Below are positions 23,308 through 32,714 of a DNA stretch of 64,000 nt, in pieces; the stretch's first letter is position 1; each line of letters starts with the position of its first letter. The translations under genes were made by a program, and so were the position numbers. This DNA is from Telmatactis stephensoni (lineage: Eukaryota > Cnidaria > Anthozoa > Actiniaria > Isophelliidae). The notes under the pieces are model-generated. The model did no database searches, was not told the origin of the DNA, and saw nothing but the letters and a program-made list of their open reading frames with translations. The stretch spans positions 310,001 through 374,000 of the forward strand of contig JALIZF010001794.1 in NCBI GenBank assembly GCA_029948255.1. The letters run 5' to 3'.

Positions 23308-23446
23308 ATTTATGGTTGTTACATAACATTTCAACATGACGTTATCTGAGGAAATATAGTCTTTTGAAACGTGCTATAAAATATTATTATTATTATTATT
23401 ATAATTATTGCTATTGCATAGTTTGTCTGTCCACAATTTGCTTTGA
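23308..23446. other. DIRS 3' untranslated part
   Basis: Short non-coding stretch between the recombinase stop and the right terminal repeat, with an (ATT)n tract at 23384-23406. Confidence 0.5.
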
Positions 23447-23489
23447 AATCTCACGTGATCTACCTATGACGTAGTGGTGAGGTAGAATT
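23447..23489. repeat. Right inverted terminal repeat of DIRS element 1
   Basis: AATCTCACGTGATC...GAGGTAGAAT, the inverted counterpart of 19103-19145. It is followed directly by a palindromic block also present beside the right repeat of the second DIRS element. Confidence 0.8.
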
Positions 23490-23539
23490 TAAAAATTAAA
23501 CGAGACTTACCTGTAAGGTGAAGTTTGATTGTAATTCTA
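23483..23539. promoter_or_regulatory. Palindromic block centred on ACTTACCTGTAAG: candidate recombination site
   Basis: The block begins TAGAATT and ends AATTCTA and is an imperfect palindrome centred on 23505-23517. The same core and left flank (AAATTAAACGAGACTTACCT) follow the right terminal repeat of DIRS element 2 (46899-46951), and a third copy lies inverted at 23719-23771. Tyrosine recombinases bind inverted arms around a short core, so the position and symmetry suit an integration or circle-junction site; that role is inferred. The complementary strand reads CTTACAG|GTAAGT, a fused splice acceptor/donor. Confidence 0.45.
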
Positions 23540-23770
23540 CCGAACCGCGGAGTCATAAGGGAGATTACGTGCCCTCCCTGGTAAACATCTGTTACATGTA
23601 ATGTACACATTCCCACCCAATGATAATATTATCTGTGGGGCCATCCGAATTTGAAAATTGAGCTGAGCTAGCAAGTCGTGCAATCTCACGTAATCTCCCT
23701 TATGACTCCGCGGTTCGGTAGAATTACAATCAAACTTCAACTTACAGGTAAGTCTCGTTTAATTTATAAA
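23490..23770. mobile_element. Compact DIRS-derived palindromic element, about 280 bp
   Basis: Inverted arms of about 80 bp (23491-23571 and 23687-23766) enclose a 115-bp centre. The arms hold the ACTTACCTGTAAG block, ATTCTACCGAACCGCGG and GGGAGATTACGTG, and next to the right arm lies the DIRS subterminal motif GAGCTGAGCTAGCAAG (inverted). It therefore has both ends of a DIRS relative and no genes: a deletion derivative, or the terminal complementary region of the adjacent element. The Harbinger frame resumes immediately to its right. Confidence 0.6.
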
Positions 23771-23771
23771 T

Positions 23772-24408
23772 CCTTCATCAGTAACACGCATTATATATCA
23801 AACGCTACCAGAACTTTGGAGGTACTTTCAAAACCAGATCCGGTGGTTGAATGTTCAGGAATGGAGGAACCTCATGGGAAACTGGACAGAATTTCCAAAT
23901 TCGGTTGGTGCCATTGATGCCAGCCCACATGAAATTTATCATCCTCTAACTGAACATCAGTGGTCATCGCCACTACCACTGCATGCATACCCAACTCGTG
24001 ATAGACAATGAAGGACATCTAAGATTTGTGCAAGCAGGATTTTTGGGTGTAACACATGATGCGGCATCATATCGGATGTTGACACCGATTGGACCTGGAC
24101 GTCCATTAGACCTCCCACCTGGAGCTAACCTTTTAGCTGACAGGGCCTATGCAGACGGCGGTCCACTCCTTACTCCAGTGCGTGCGAACCAAGTCCGTCT
24201 TCTTCAACCTGGAGAGAGAAGGCGGGCTAGGAGATTTAACAGGGCCCTGGCAAGGCGTCGAATAAAAATCGAACACGTTTTTAAAGAGATGAAAACACAT
24301 AATGCTGTTGGACAAATTTGGCGACATCCAAGGAGGCTCTTGCCCATTTGTGTCGAGCTTACTGCTTTTCTTGCTGAACGTAGAGTCAGACTTTTTTTAC
24401 GTCTCTAA
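23772..24408 (+). pseudogene. Harbinger/DDE_Tnp_4 transposase, catalytic part, one frameshift
   Basis: Continues the gene split at 19102. One frame gives ELWRYFQNQIRWLNVQEW and GAIDASPHEIYHPLTEHQ up to about 23962; the next frame, shifted by a small deletion, gives SGHRHYHCMHTQLVIDNEGH onward to the stop at 24406-24408. Catalytic acids of the DDE triad are visible: Asp in GAIDASPH, Asp in LADRAYADGG and Glu in IKIEHVFKEMK. The C-terminal CVELTAFLAERRVRLF is typical of HARBI1-like nucleases. The frameshift plus the DIRS insertion make it inactive. The transposon ends and 3-bp target duplication were not located. Confidence 0.85.
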
Positions 24409-25060
24409 GACTAAAAAGTATCTAGACCTTTGATTTCAATGAAACATTTTGTAGGTTATGCCAAAAACGTTGCACAAAGCATGCAAACGTAGATGTAAAC
24501 TTAAGTTATGGTTGAATAAAATATGTTTCAACAAAACATAATGGACGTTGTCGACATTAGCATAGTCAAGGCTTATTAACATATAACAAAGTCATTAGCA
24601 TTTCAAAAGCAGGTTACGGGAAAACGCTCTAATAGTTCTTACAATATGGCAAACTAACTGGATATATTGATATTTTGCCTCATCCGCATCTTTTGGCATT
24701 GAAAGCCCATTTTCCTGCATCACCATCTGAAAACATTCTGGTTTGCACACCCCATGCTTTGCTTTGCGGAATACATTTCTTGAAACTTCTGTATCAACAT
24801 AGCTCATACATTCTTTATTATATCCATTTTGACTTTCAATTCCTGCAATCTTATTGGTTCTCAGAAGTGTGATTCAAGCACCAATCGCATCTTTTAAACT
24901 CTAAATCGCATCTTATTTTATCCAGTCACATTAAGACACTGAAATAGAACAACCAATCAGATTTTGAAACTCAATCTTATTCGCAAATCAGAATGCAGGA
25001 AAGAAAAGTTGTGAGAGAGACAAAATTTTATATTTAATGACAACAATGATCTCCTTGAAG
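24409..25060. other. No gene identified downstream of Harbinger
   Basis: A minus-strand frame of 70 codons (24595-24807; MSYVDTEVSRNVFRK..., then CHIVRTIRAF) looks hydrophilic and protein-like, and could be part of an accessory gene of the Harbinger element, but there is no family I can name. The rest is AT-rich. Confidence 0.4.
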
Positions 25061-25620
25061 CTGAACAATTTCTTTTAGATGATTTTACATCATTTGATAT
25101 CAGTTTTAACCAAAATATCGCTGACTTGGCTTCAAAGATGGAGTTACCCACACTCCCCAGTCCAGCAATTTCAGGGCAAATGAACAAATGGCAAAAACTC
25201 AAGGCCAAAGAAACAAAGTAGATGATTCAAGATTTCCAGTGATTTCAACCAAGGAAATAGAAGAACACAAGTCTGATGCTGTGAATAAAAATACTTGACA
25301 TTCGACCAAATAGTGCCTTAATGTCTTCAAGTCCTGGTGTACGAGCCACAATTTTAAAACAAAAACATCAAAACAATGATACCAGAACAGCTTGACAGCT
25401 ACGCAGAAGTAATAAGACGAGAGGGAAAAGATTATGAGCCACATCCCCTCAGAATTATGCAAAGTGCCATTGAGCGCTATATGAAGGAAAATGGATATTC
25501 ATTTAGCATCATACGAGCAAGTTTCTGAACTCACAACAAAGCACAGCCACTAGCACCAAACAAAGAGTCTGGGAGAAAGGTCAGCTTGGAGATTTCAAAC
25601 AAAAAGCCTCAGAAATTTAG
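25060..25620 (+). pseudogene. DUF3504-like (Crypton/KIAA1958-type tyrosine recombinase relative) fragment
   Basis: Several frames joined by shifts read as one decayed protein. They give GQMNKWQKLKAKETK, then SRFPVISTKEIEEHKSDAVN, a stop-containing stretch ending FKSWCTSHNFKTK, then REGKDYEPHPLRIMQSAIER and YMKENGYSFSIIRASF. This order (acidic N-terminus, E-I-E-E-H repeat helix, short W-C motif, 'dG-x-x-Y-E-P-x-x-L-R-x-M' helix) is that of DUF3504 proteins, which descend from Crypton tyrosine recombinases. The catalytic half is absent. The related fragment at 34190-34495 on the other strand shares the EYEP motif region. No intact ORF remains. Confidence 0.6.
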
Positions 25621-26854
25621 CATTCAGCTATAATGAAATTTTGGAAATAAGTGACTACCTGGAACTAATCAAAGTGACACTGTGTTCTGAAAGGAGCGCA
25701 TTTAAAGGACTCCTGATTCTGAATGTATTTTGCAAATTGATGCTGAGCACAACTGCTTTGTTTCAGGTACAATGCACAGGAGTTACTCAAGAAATACCCT
25801 ATCAACTAAGTAAACAAGCTCAATAATGAAATATGCGAGATTTGTAGAGATGCCAGTCCTGGCAATTTAAGTAGTTAAGCTGATTTTGAGGTGTTTTTTA
25901 ATAAACAGAGAGCCGGTAACCACGACAGCACCTCCAGATCTAACCCTGATTATAGTACTGCAAGTGTCAGTACAGAATACCCAAATATGGACGATAAAGA
26001 ATTTAGTGTCGTCAGTAAGTGTAGCGGATTCATCTCATCTTAAGTTATTGTATTTAATCCCTTTGTTATGTCAGTACTTGCAAACCAATTACATCTATTT
26101 CACTGACACAAATAAATGCCTTAAAAACATGTGAACCAGCAAGTTTATTTACACTAGTAAACACATTTTCTTCGATTCATGTGCTTTCTGGTTCAGAGTC
26201 TGCAATGCCGTGCAGAATAGTTGAGTATATTATTATATATTACATATTATATTATTTTTTATGTTAGACGACTATCAGGAAGAGCATTTATTTGTAAATA
26301 GATGATGTGACACTGTGTATAAATTAAGTTTATTATTATTATTAATATTTTGATCACGAGTTCAACGTCTAACAATTTGCATCTGTAAGTTGGCTTCTCC
26401 ATAGCAAAATCTGTCATAGTGATGTAATTTATGCAGAAATGAGGTTTGTTATGAGCCATGTGTTAAAACACTATTCTTCTATTGAGGTCACGGGTCCATG
26501 GATATCAAAATATGAAAGAAATTGCAAGTCTCTAATATATTCACGTTGAATTTTAATATCGCGCAAAACGGAGTTTCTTGCACATTAAGATATCTGAGCT
26601 TTCAAAATGTAAATATTGATGCAGTGTTAGGTGATGGCTTGCTGCCATTGACAACAACCTCTTTGATTACCTTCTACAGGGTTTGAAAAGCATGTGATCA
26701 AACCAGTCCCAATACTGGCCTTCATCAATACTATTTGAATATTTAACTTTATTGCCAGTATTTTGTAGGGAAACATCGAAATCATCTGAAATTGTTGCAT
26801 ACAGAGCCTACATTTGTCATTTGTTGTTCTGCATGTTGTTGTGACTGGACTACT
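25621..26854. other. No gene seen; possible tiny TIR element at 26262-26374
   Basis: AT-rich DNA. Positions 26262-26270 (TGTTAGACG) and 26366-26374 (CGTCTAACA) are 9-bp inverted ends around an AT-rich interior with a (TTA)n tract, a possible small MITE. No coding signal. Confidence 0.4.
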
Positions 26855-28522
26855 TTAAGGAGGCTTCCTACAATTGTTCTAGTGCTCGCCCGGTCAACTT
26901 GAAACGGCTATAGTTCTTACATGAAAGCACCTACAGTTATGACCTTTCGTCCACTTACTCCATAAAGACTGAAATAGCGACGAAAACGATGACGTCACTG
27001 TTTTAGGTTCCAAGCAATTTTACGCATTTTTCGACCTAAAGTTTTAAAATGACAAACAAGACGTTAATATTCAGGACTTTGTCTAGCAGCATACGAATTT
27101 TGGAGAAATTCGTATAGACAGATTTTGAATTATTTGAGGCGCAATTTTTTAACCCCAAAAATCACAATTTCTAGTCTTCGATTCAATAATTTTAAAAGCA
27201 AAGCAGCATGACAACTCTTTGACTGTCCAAATGTAGTTCAAATATCAGACTACTTCTCTACGAAGTTGCACGTGAGAAAGTGCTTTGGATCTCCGTCAGC
27301 ATACGTCCATTTTGACATGAAATTCGGAGAAATTTTACCAAAATTTATACACAGGATGTTTAGTGCTCCTAAAGAAAAGTCTCTCAGTCAACTGTTTTCT
27401 CCCTTTGGTGAGTAGAACTTTAGTATATTTGCAAAAAACTATCCAAGCGCCAATTCAATTGAAGCTTTTTAAGGTACTGAAATAAAATTTCAAAGTTGAG
27501 TATATTCGGTGTAACTTAGCACAGCAAGATTCTAGGTTCAAGTTGTTGTTTTCATTCCCACATTCCTGCATGCAGGCATGCTTCAGTATGTTAATTCGTG
27601 ACGCGCTATTTCACTACTGTGTTCATTATGGAAACGTTTAAGGTAAGTTGTTAAAAAACCCGAAACCGAAAAAAAAAACGAAGCCAGGAACGCATTCCAA
27701 ACTTAGAGCATGCGTACGGAAGCGCAGTAGTAAGTAGCGTGTCACGCCATGGTGACCATTGCCTCAAATTAGCATACTGAAGCATGCCTGCATGCAGGAA
27801 TGTGAGAATGAAAACAACAACTTAAACCTAGAATCTTGCTGCGCTAAATTTTATTTCAGTACCTTAAAAAGCTTCAATTGAATCGGCGCTTGGACAGTTT
27901 TATTGCAAATATACTTAAATTCTACTCACCAAAGGGAGAAAACAGTTGACCGAGAGACTTTTCTTTAGGAGCACTAAACGTCTTGTGTATAAATTGATAA
28001 AATTTTGCCCAATTTCATGTCAAAATGGACGTATGCTGATGGAAATCCAAAGCACTTTCTCACGTGCAACTTTGTAGAGTAGTAGTCTGATATTTGAACA
28101 ACATTTGGACAGTCCGGCAAAGAGTTGTCATGCTGCTTTGCTTTTAAAATTATTGAATCAAAGACAAGAAATTGTGATTTTTGGGGTTAAAAAATTGCAC
28201 CTCAAATAATTCAAAATCTGTCTATACGAATTTCTCCAAAATTCGTATGCTGCTAGGCAAAGTCCTAAATATTAACGTCTTGTTTGTCATTTTAAAAGTT
28301 TAGGTTGAAAAACGTGTAAAATCGCTTGGAATCTAAAACAGTGACATCATCATTTCGTCGCTATGGTAATCCTGATGTAAACAAAACACCCACCAATAAA
28401 AATTTCAGTCTTTATGGAGTAAGTGGAGGAAAGATCATAACTGTAGGTGCTTTCATGTAAGAACTATAGCCGTTTCAAGTTGACCGGTCGAGCACTAGAA
28501 AAATTGTAGGAAGCCTCCTTAA
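26855..28522. mobile_element. Fold-back DNA transposon with about 0.75-kb arms and TTAA target duplication
   Basis: TTAA at 26855-26858 and 28519-28522 flank 26859-28518. The ends are GGAGGCTTCC and GGAAGCCTCC, and inverted similarity continues for about 770 bp on each side (for example ACCTACAGTTATGACCTTTC on the left against its complement near 28435 on the right). The arms converge on a loop of roughly 95 bp (about 27626-27719). The right arm has an extra roughly 40-bp segment near 28365-28405 and the left arm lacks about 20 bp near 27590. No transposase. The TTAA duplication points to a piggyBac- or Kolobok-mobilised non-autonomous element. Confidence 0.85.
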
Positions 28523-29645
28523 AATGGAAACTAGTTACATAGAGAGCACTTTAGAGGATAGTGGCATAGTGGCTACGGACCCTGACACATCATCTGTAAA
28601 TGATAGTAAGTTTCAAAAAAACTAATATGACAAATGCGTTGGCTTCACTGTTTATTTCACAGAAAGTATATAATTGATTTCTAGAGCCTTTCAGTATCGC
28701 TTTGAAAGACGAAATCAAGCATCCTAAGCCAGAAGAAACTGTCAGATTTCCAGGTGACAAAGCTAGCATTTGAGGCAGACAAAAATGGAAATTGTTTGAT
28801 TGCTCAGGATATTCCTAAGGAATCCTAACACCACCTAACACCACCTAACATCCTAACACCACCTTTATAAAGAATCGTATACATCTTTGGAGATGCTCGT
28901 TAAAAATCTGAACCACCCCATCAGTGGGCTAAAGCCTCTTGCTTAAACCAAAAACTTATTTTTTCTTGCAATAGAAAAAGCAAAAGTTTACTCTTCACAA
29001 TCAGTTATTTTAGTAAAAAGACAATCAAAAGAATGACAATGATTTATTGGTGTGTCTCCAACAACAATACTCACCATACACTCATTTGTTATTTCAGAGG
29101 GGAAGTGGCACTTTGTTCCGTTACTTTAAAGTGTCCCAATTATCTGCACGAAACTGGGAACTCACGACAAGAATAATGGAGAAAATTGAAGATGGTTCCT
29201 CAAACAAGAACAAGGGAAAAAAAGGAAGCTTTTGATGTTTTTGACCACCTTGAGAGCTTTAAAACATCAGGGTCATGAGGCCATTGCACACTCACCAAAC
29301 ACCCAAAGCTGGGTATTAATCGGCAGTACTCCAGTAATTGCCTGAGAAACGTACTGAATGAACAATTCACGGATTATATCAGGCCTTCTCTTCAAGAAGA
29401 GGTTTTTAAGAAGTTGTCTCAAGTGGACAAAGCCAATCAACGCAAGAAAGGCTGTGACTTGTCACAGTGAAAAGACTATCATTCTACTGCAGTGGATGCC
29501 AAGCGCTCGAAATTTATTTGGTAACTAGACGCACACGTGCGTTCACTCGTGCCCTGGGAACCCCTTTTAGGAGAGGCTTCAATGACCGGCCCCATTTGTA
29601 CTCTTCTCCGAGCCGTTTCACGCATTCTTCACTTAACCGTTACAT
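28523..29645. other. Possible exon remnants; short tandem repeat
   Basis: An ATG at 28524 opens METSYIESTLEDSGIVATDP and runs to a donor-like A|GTAAGT near 28603, a possible first exon. A frame after an acceptor-like TTATTTCAG (about 29097) runs to 29235 with LSARNWELTTRIMEKIEDGS. A tandem of CCTAACACCA-type units lies at 28824-28862. None could be linked to a family. Confidence 0.3.
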
Positions 29646-29654
29646 AATATAGAC

Positions 29655-29960
29655 CTTTTTTGACCTTTTTAAAGAATATCTGATTAGTCAATTTGTCTGT
29701 CAGCAGCTTAGTGTTTGCCTTTGTCCCAACATGCAAAAATATAGTTTATTCAACTTTTTATTTCACTCTATATCTCAATTGTTTGCTGTAAAGACTTCTA
29801 CACCGACGTTTTTGACACAATAACAAATCGTGTATTTTTTCGTTCATGTTTCAGATGTTTTATCTATTACGTGACCAAACGCATCAGGTCAAATAGAGCC
29901 TTGGTTCCATGAAAATATATAAATAAATTGTCTGGCCAGAATCAGTGTGTTAAACTTCAT
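29655..29960 (-). repeat. Dispersed repeat family R1, copy A
   Basis: The stretch from GTCAATTTGTCTGTCAGCAG through TCTCAATTGTTTGCTGTAAA to ACGTGACCAAACGCATCAGG matches, in reverse, 40365-40690 and 41425-41685, and in the same orientation 42585-42775. Copy A lies outside the 40.0-42.9 kb element, so this is a dispersed family. No coding content. Confidence 0.75.
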
Positions 29961-31492
29961 TACAAAAACCTCTCAAGATATCTTGAATGCTTGAATGAAA
30001 AATTTAATTGACTTGCCTCTATATGCGTTCGTTTAGCAACATGTAGGGTAAGAAATTCGTAGATTTCCAGCTCAAAGCAATTGCTCCAAGTCGCGAGAGC
30101 TTCAGTTTTCAAGTACTCCATTGAGAGTTCGATATTTGGTCAAAGTATTGGAGATCGAGCTCAAAATAACAGCCCATTCTGAAGCTCTTATAAGTGTCTA
30201 GGTATATCTCGAGTTAAAAGCTCCATTTTCTATTGTCTCACTGCTAGAAAAGCCTGTCTCTGAAAGCTATTTTTTGGGCTGTCCGCCAACTTGCATTCCT
30301 AAAGTTCCTGACTGGCGTTCACTTCGAAGACCTTCGAAGAGTTCGCACTCGCTCAAAGGTGATGAATGAAGGGCATTGTTTCTTGCGCTCTTAATCAATC
30401 AGGAGCTTTAACACGTGACCGATTGCGCAAGAAAGGCCTCTTCTGGCGACGAACATAGAAAAAAAAACATTTGCAGTTTATAAGTGGCAATTATGAGTGG
30501 TAATTTTTTTCAAAATCACCCTCCCCCCCCTCAAAAGTTAAATGGTCGGCCCCTAAGAAGTCTAAGAAGAGAGAGAAGAAGAGAAGGGTCAAAACGAACT
30601 TTAGTATCCCTGATAAAGAAATATACAAGATATAAGATATCTATTTAAGATCGAGCTTACTCGAAGAGAGAAGGTGAATTAGAATTTATACGTGTGCCAG
30701 CAACATGCTGAGATAGTTGATGTCGAGCCTACTGGGCGAGCGTAGTATCTCTCAGTTCTATTACTCGCCAGACATCGTCTGAAATCGATAACGGAGTGCC
30801 TATAATAGGTGGTCTATTAGTTGCTAAATAGTTACTATTTGTTAGTAACTAGTTTGATTTTATTTCACAGTTCAAATGCCTTTGGCTACCACATCACAGA
30901 CTACGAAATTCAAGTGTGACTAAATATTTGCTATTAAAGTGTCAGCCCTTGGCCACATGGCTCTCTTCGTAACTCCTTTAATTTGTACAGCAGTGTACAG
31001 GGTCGGCGAGGGCGAAAAGACAATGTTCGAATTTTCTTACACTAATTAATTTTCTTTTCTAGATACCCATGAACATTCCAGATAAAGTTAGCACAGTTTT
31101 GAAAGAAAAATTTCAAAGAGAAATATATGGAAAAATTATTACCAGACAGCCGGACGTTTAGTTATTTGATCCGCGTCCGATCAACAAGTACTCTATCAGT
31201 TCGGTAGCTAGTCTAAAAGGTAACTTGCAGGGGGGAAATTTTTAACTATCGACCAGAAAAAGGTAGGCCGATAAAATGCAGACGTAATACACCTCTAGAC
31301 GAAGAAAAAAATAATACAGCTCTCAATAATTATTATTCAAGTTGCGTGACAGTGGCATGTTGTCACAATCACACTTTCATCACCATGCGAGAATCCTTTT
31401 CTCTGGCTTGTAGAAATATTTCACCTAGGCCTATGTAGATATTTTGTCATTAAATGAGCAATAATCCTTTACCTAAAGTATTTTTGGCAAAC
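29961..31492. other. No gene seen
   Basis: Non-coding by inspection. A C-run and an ACATTTGCAGTTTATAAG motif (30467-30485) resembles sequence at the end of repeat copy D near 42785, so copy A may extend this far in a decayed form. Confidence 0.5.
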
Positions 31493-31553
31493 TCAAACTC
31501 AACTCAAACTCAACTCAAACTCAACTCAATCTCAACTCAACCTCTAACTCAAT
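31493..31553. repeat. Short tandem repeat, AACTCAAACTC unit
   Basis: About five to six degenerate copies of an 11-base unit (AACTCAAACTC) in a row. Low-complexity microsatellite-like tract. Confidence 0.85.
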
Positions 31554-31646
31554 GGATAGCCGATCCCATGTTGTAAACAGTCATATCACAGTTATCTGTC
31601 ATGCTGTAAGTGTTCTCACACGACAGAACCTCCAAATACATCTTTA

Positions 31647-31900
31647 AACATTGTACACTGTCAATCATGCAACCGCAGACAAAAGAGATCCAGTTGTAAT
31701 GCCCATTGGTTTGTGCACATCTTGTTCAAAGATGGTGAACAGAAATCAAACTTGACAGCTTTTAAAGCTATGATAAAAGATGAGATCAAGCTCACCCCCA
31801 CTTTCAAAGAAGACAAAACCTGAACAGAAGACCACTTAGTTAACAAGCTGTTTGAACTCCCTTGTCTAAAGATTTCTTTCCAAAAGATAAAGATCATCAC
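31647..31900 (+). pseudogene. RPA-like zinc-ribbon/OB-fold fragment with stop codon
   Basis: One frame gives VHCQSCNRRQKRSSCNAHWF, then KDGEQKSNLTAFKAMIKDE, an in-frame TGA at 31821-31823, and KLFELPCLKISFQKIKI. A Cys-x2-Cys ribbon followed by aromatic residues and a beta-rich 'K-x-N-L-T-A-F' strand is the layout of the C-terminal DNA-binding region of replication protein A large subunit and of transposon-borne relatives. It appears related in type to the gene at 49.9-51.1 kb. Only one ribbon region is preserved; the stop marks it as a pseudogene. Confidence 0.45.
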
Positions 31901-32149
31901 TAGTGTAAGTATTGCAGTTTAAGCAATACATCCATGTAATTATGTACTACCACTCACATCACACATTTTTGATATAAAGTAACTAATCAGTCGAACATCA
32001 AGTTTGTATGTTGTGAGTAGAATGTTATCTTGGCAGCTTTTGATACTGTCATAAAAATTGTTAACAAGTATATAGCCTTTAAAATCTGTTGAACAACAAC
32101 TGCAAATTGTCCACTTTGTCATGTTCTATCTGAAAGACCAAATGAAATT

Positions 32150-32345
32150 TTAAATCTAGTGAATGACTTATCCTTTCTATAACTACTGAAATTACTAATA
32201 TTCCTCATCTAGTTAATTCAGATGTTGATCTGAATATCCCCTTTGATCAAAATTTTTGATATTATAATCCTCATGATTTTCACAGTGACTATGATATTAC
32301 TGAGTGCTTATCAAGTTTCAAATCATTTTCTGCACTTAATTGAAA
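32150..32345 (+). pseudogene. Probable 5' fragment of LINE ORF2
   Basis: Decayed coding sequence reading NSDVDLNIPFDQNF, stop, YYNPHDFHSDYDITECLSSF, then SFSALN-stop-NI. This resembles the lead-in to the endonuclease domain of cnidarian LINE ORF2 proteins ('F-x-x-L-N-x-N-I-R-S'). A palindromic MITE begins right after, at 32354, and the reverse-transcriptase part of a LINE appears at 34690. The link between them is inferred. Confidence 0.35.
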
Positions 32346-32353
32346 TATTTAGT

Positions 32354-32505
32354 GGTTATTTGATGGTTTTCTATGGAATACGGGTGAATATTTCACAAGA
32401 AATTTGTTATTAGTATACAACGAGCCTTTAGGCGAGTTGTATACAAAATAACATAAATTTCGAGTGAAATGTTCACCAGTATTCCATAAAAAACATCAAA
32501 TAACC
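32354..32505. mobile_element. 152-bp palindromic MITE
   Basis: GGTTATTTGATGG on the left and CATCAAATAACC on the right start and end an imperfect palindrome centred near 32428 (CGAGCCTTTAGGCG). The arms of about 70 bp share TATACAAC/GTTGTATA near the centre and TATGGAATAC/GTATTCCATA further out. No coding content. It abuts the 19-bp terminal repeat of the next element, and its outer bases also resemble the sequence just beyond that element's right end. Confidence 0.75.
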
Positions 32506-32714
32506 ATATTATCCTATAACTATTAGACATTTTAGCCAAAAATTATGCTTTACTAAAGAGATCATGACGTCAGCATATTTCTATTGGAAAAATCCTCTGT
32601 CAAACATTTTCATGCGTTTGGTTAATTTTTCCCCCAACCCATCTTAGCGAAGCCGTTTTATCAGTTTTCTCTTTGCTTGACTGAGCACTTCTCGATGAGC
32701 TTTGGGTAGTTTTT

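Larger units (their letters stand above)
19103..23489 (+). mobile_element. DIRS-type tyrosine-recombinase retrotransposon, nearly intact
   Basis: It carries the three genes expected of a DIRS element in order: Gag-like (19203-20417), RT/RNase H/methyltransferase-like (20420-22489) and tyrosine recombinase (22321-23307). Inverted terminal repeats of about 43 bp lie at 19103-19145 and 23447-23489, and a subterminal motif TTGCTAGCCCAGCTCAAT at 19151-19168 recurs inverted near 23660-23674. All three frames are open, so this copy may be young. It sits inside a Harbinger transposase gene with no obvious target duplication, as expected for recombinase-mediated insertion. To its right is a DIRS-derived palindrome (23490-23770). 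Confidence 0.85.
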
